In this document: piece by piece, positions 5,862 through 6,834 of the stretch
How positions within the stretch are numbered: the stretch's first letter is position 1
How the letters are laid out: each line of letters opens with the position of its first letter
Assembly: GCA_900543615.1 (NCBI GenBank)
Contig: UQSC01000095.1
Span: 1 to 6,834, forward strand
DNA length: 6,834 nucleotides
From: an uncultured Collinsella sp.
GTDB lineage: Bacteria; Actinomycetota; Coriobacteriia; Coriobacteriales; Coriobacteriaceae
Direction: 5' to 3'
Notes under the pieces: generated by a model
What the model saw: the letters and a program-made list of their open reading frames with translations, nothing else
Database searches by the model: none
What the model was told of the DNA's origin: nothing
Position numbers and translations under genes: made by a program

Positions 5862-6791
5862 TCTACCTGGATAACGCGGCGACGACCATGCACAAGCCGC
5901 AGACGGTCATCGATGCCGTGACGCAGGCGATGTGCTCGCTCGGCAATGCCGGGCGCGGCGCCACGTCGGGTGCCCTCGATGCCGCTCGTACGATTCACGG
6001 TTGCCGTGCCAAGCTCGCGCGCTTTTTAGGTTGCCCGAGGGCGGACCATGTGTGCTTTACGTCCAACTCTACGGCGGCGCTCAACACCGCCATCTGTGGC
6101 GTGGTGCGCCCCGGCGACCGCGTGGTCACGACGGTGCTCGAGCATAACTCCGTGCTGCGTCCGCTCAACCGCCTGGCAGCGGAGCGGGGCGTGACAGTTG
6201 AGCATGCGGGCTGTGACGTAAATGGTGTGCTCGACTACGACGAACTCGAGCGGCTTGTCACGCCGGGTACGCGTGCCGTGGTGGTGACGCATGCCTCCAA
6301 TGTGACCGGCAACGCGGTCGACATTGCGCGCGTGGCGGCCATGGCCCATGCGGCTGGTGCGCTGGTGATCGTCGATGCCTCGCAGTCTGCCGGTACGGCG
6401 CGTGTCGATATGCAGACCATGGGCCTCGACATAGTGTGCTTTACCGGCCATAAGGGGCTCATGGGTCCGCAGGGGACCGGCGGCCTGGCCGTGGCGGAGG
6501 GCATTGACGTGGCTCCGTGGGCCATGGGCGGCACGGGCGTGCACAGCTTCGACCCACTGCAGCCGCTTGAGTGGCCCACGCGCCTTGAGGCGGGCACGCT
6601 CAACGGCCACGGCATCGCGGGACTTTCCGCAGGTCTCGACTTTATCGAGGCGCAAGGCGGGGTCGAGGCGATCGCGGCGCATGAGCGAGCGCTGGCTGAT
6701 CGCTTTCTCGCTGGCGTGCGGGAAATCCCCGGCATTGCGCTCTACGGTGCGTTTGACCAGCCCGTGCGCTCGGCGATCGTCTCACTCAACG
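5858..6791 (+). CDS. Class V aminotransferase, cysteine desulfurase-like (EF2568 family), 3' truncated
   Basis: This is an open frame of 311 complete codons to 6790, cut by the right adapter. It is a PLP enzyme of the NifS/Csd fold. Seen: N-terminal MIYLDNAATTMHKP, FTSNSTAALN (67-76, PLP phosphate region), LEHNS with His96 (stacks on PLP), ASNVTGN (146-152), VDASQSAG with Asp173 and Gln176, and the Schiff-base Lys199 in FTGHKGLMGPQG. This matches the selD-associated desulfurase-like group first noted as EF2568 in Enterococcus faecalis, usually about 380 aa, so roughly 70 residues are missing. The missing part includes the region where desulfurases carry their active-site Cys, so desulfurase versus selenocysteine-lyase chemistry cannot be judged. 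The start is ATG 5858, overlapping the DUF3343 stop, with GGGAGG at 5845-5850. It is the likely Se/S source for the cassette. Confidence 0.93.
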
Positions 6792-6834
6792 CTGTCTCTT
6801 ATACACATCTGACGCTGCCGACGAATAGCCTTGT
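6792..6834 (-). other. Untrimmed Nextera i5-side adapter (not genomic)
   Basis: Positions 6792-6810 are the Tn5 mosaic end on the - strand (CTGTCTCTTATACACATCT). Positions 6811-6824 are the complement of the read-1 linker, 6825-6832 read as an i5 index (AAGGCTAT on the - strand), and GT begins the P5 oligo complement. Reading frames running into it acquire a false tail, such as the peptide SLIHI ending near 6812. Confidence 0.98.

Overview
The window is about 6.74 kb of bacterial DNA (positions 51-6791) between two untrimmed Nextera/Tn5 sequencing adapters (1-50 and 6792-6834). The insert is GC-rich, densely coded on the + strand only, with short gaps, ATGA-type overlaps and good Shine-Dalgarno sequences. 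The gene families and the look of the sequence suggest an anaerobic gut Coriobacteriia actinobacterium of the Collinsella kind. That placement is inferred from general resemblance; no rRNA or other marker gene is present to prove it.

Layout: (1) 51-471, the C-terminal part of an oligopeptide/dipeptide-type ABC transporter ATPase, cut by the left adapter. (2) 549-1712, a YjiM-like protein of the 2-hydroxyacyl-CoA dehydratase/double-cubane-cluster superfamily. (3) 1713-1867, a gap holding an 89-nt imperfect palindrome. (4) 1868-2632, the partner ATP-dependent activator (YjiL/HgdC/BadF type) with its iron-sulfur cysteines. (5) 2647-3864, a GT-B fold family-4 glycosyltransferase. (6) 3857-4906, selD (selenophosphate synthetase), with an in-frame UGA exactly at the catalytic Cys17 position, so it is a selenoprotein. 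A hairpin fitting the bacterial SECIS model follows the UGA. (7) 4964-5590, yedF. (8) 5610-5861, a small DUF3343 putative Se/S carrier. (9) 5858-6791, a class V aminotransferase/cysteine desulfurase-like protein, cut by the right adapter before its expected catalytic-Cys region.

How they may work together: selD-yedF-DUF3343-desulfurase is a recognisable selenium-mobilisation cassette. The desulfurase-like enzyme would release Se/S, the small thiol proteins would carry it, and SelD would activate it to selenophosphate. Because SelD here itself needs Sec insertion, the host must also have selA/selB/selC, none of which lie in this window. The less usual part is upstream. The activator gene ends 14 nt before the glycosyltransferase, which in turn overlaps selD by 8 nt. 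A low-potential ATP-driven reductase pair and a sugar transferase therefore appear to sit in the same transcription unit as selenophosphate synthesis. This raises a testable but unproven idea of a selenium (or sulfur) small-molecule pathway.

No tRNA, rRNA, CRISPR array, insertion sequence or phage gene was seen. No gene-free stretch exceeds about 155 nt.
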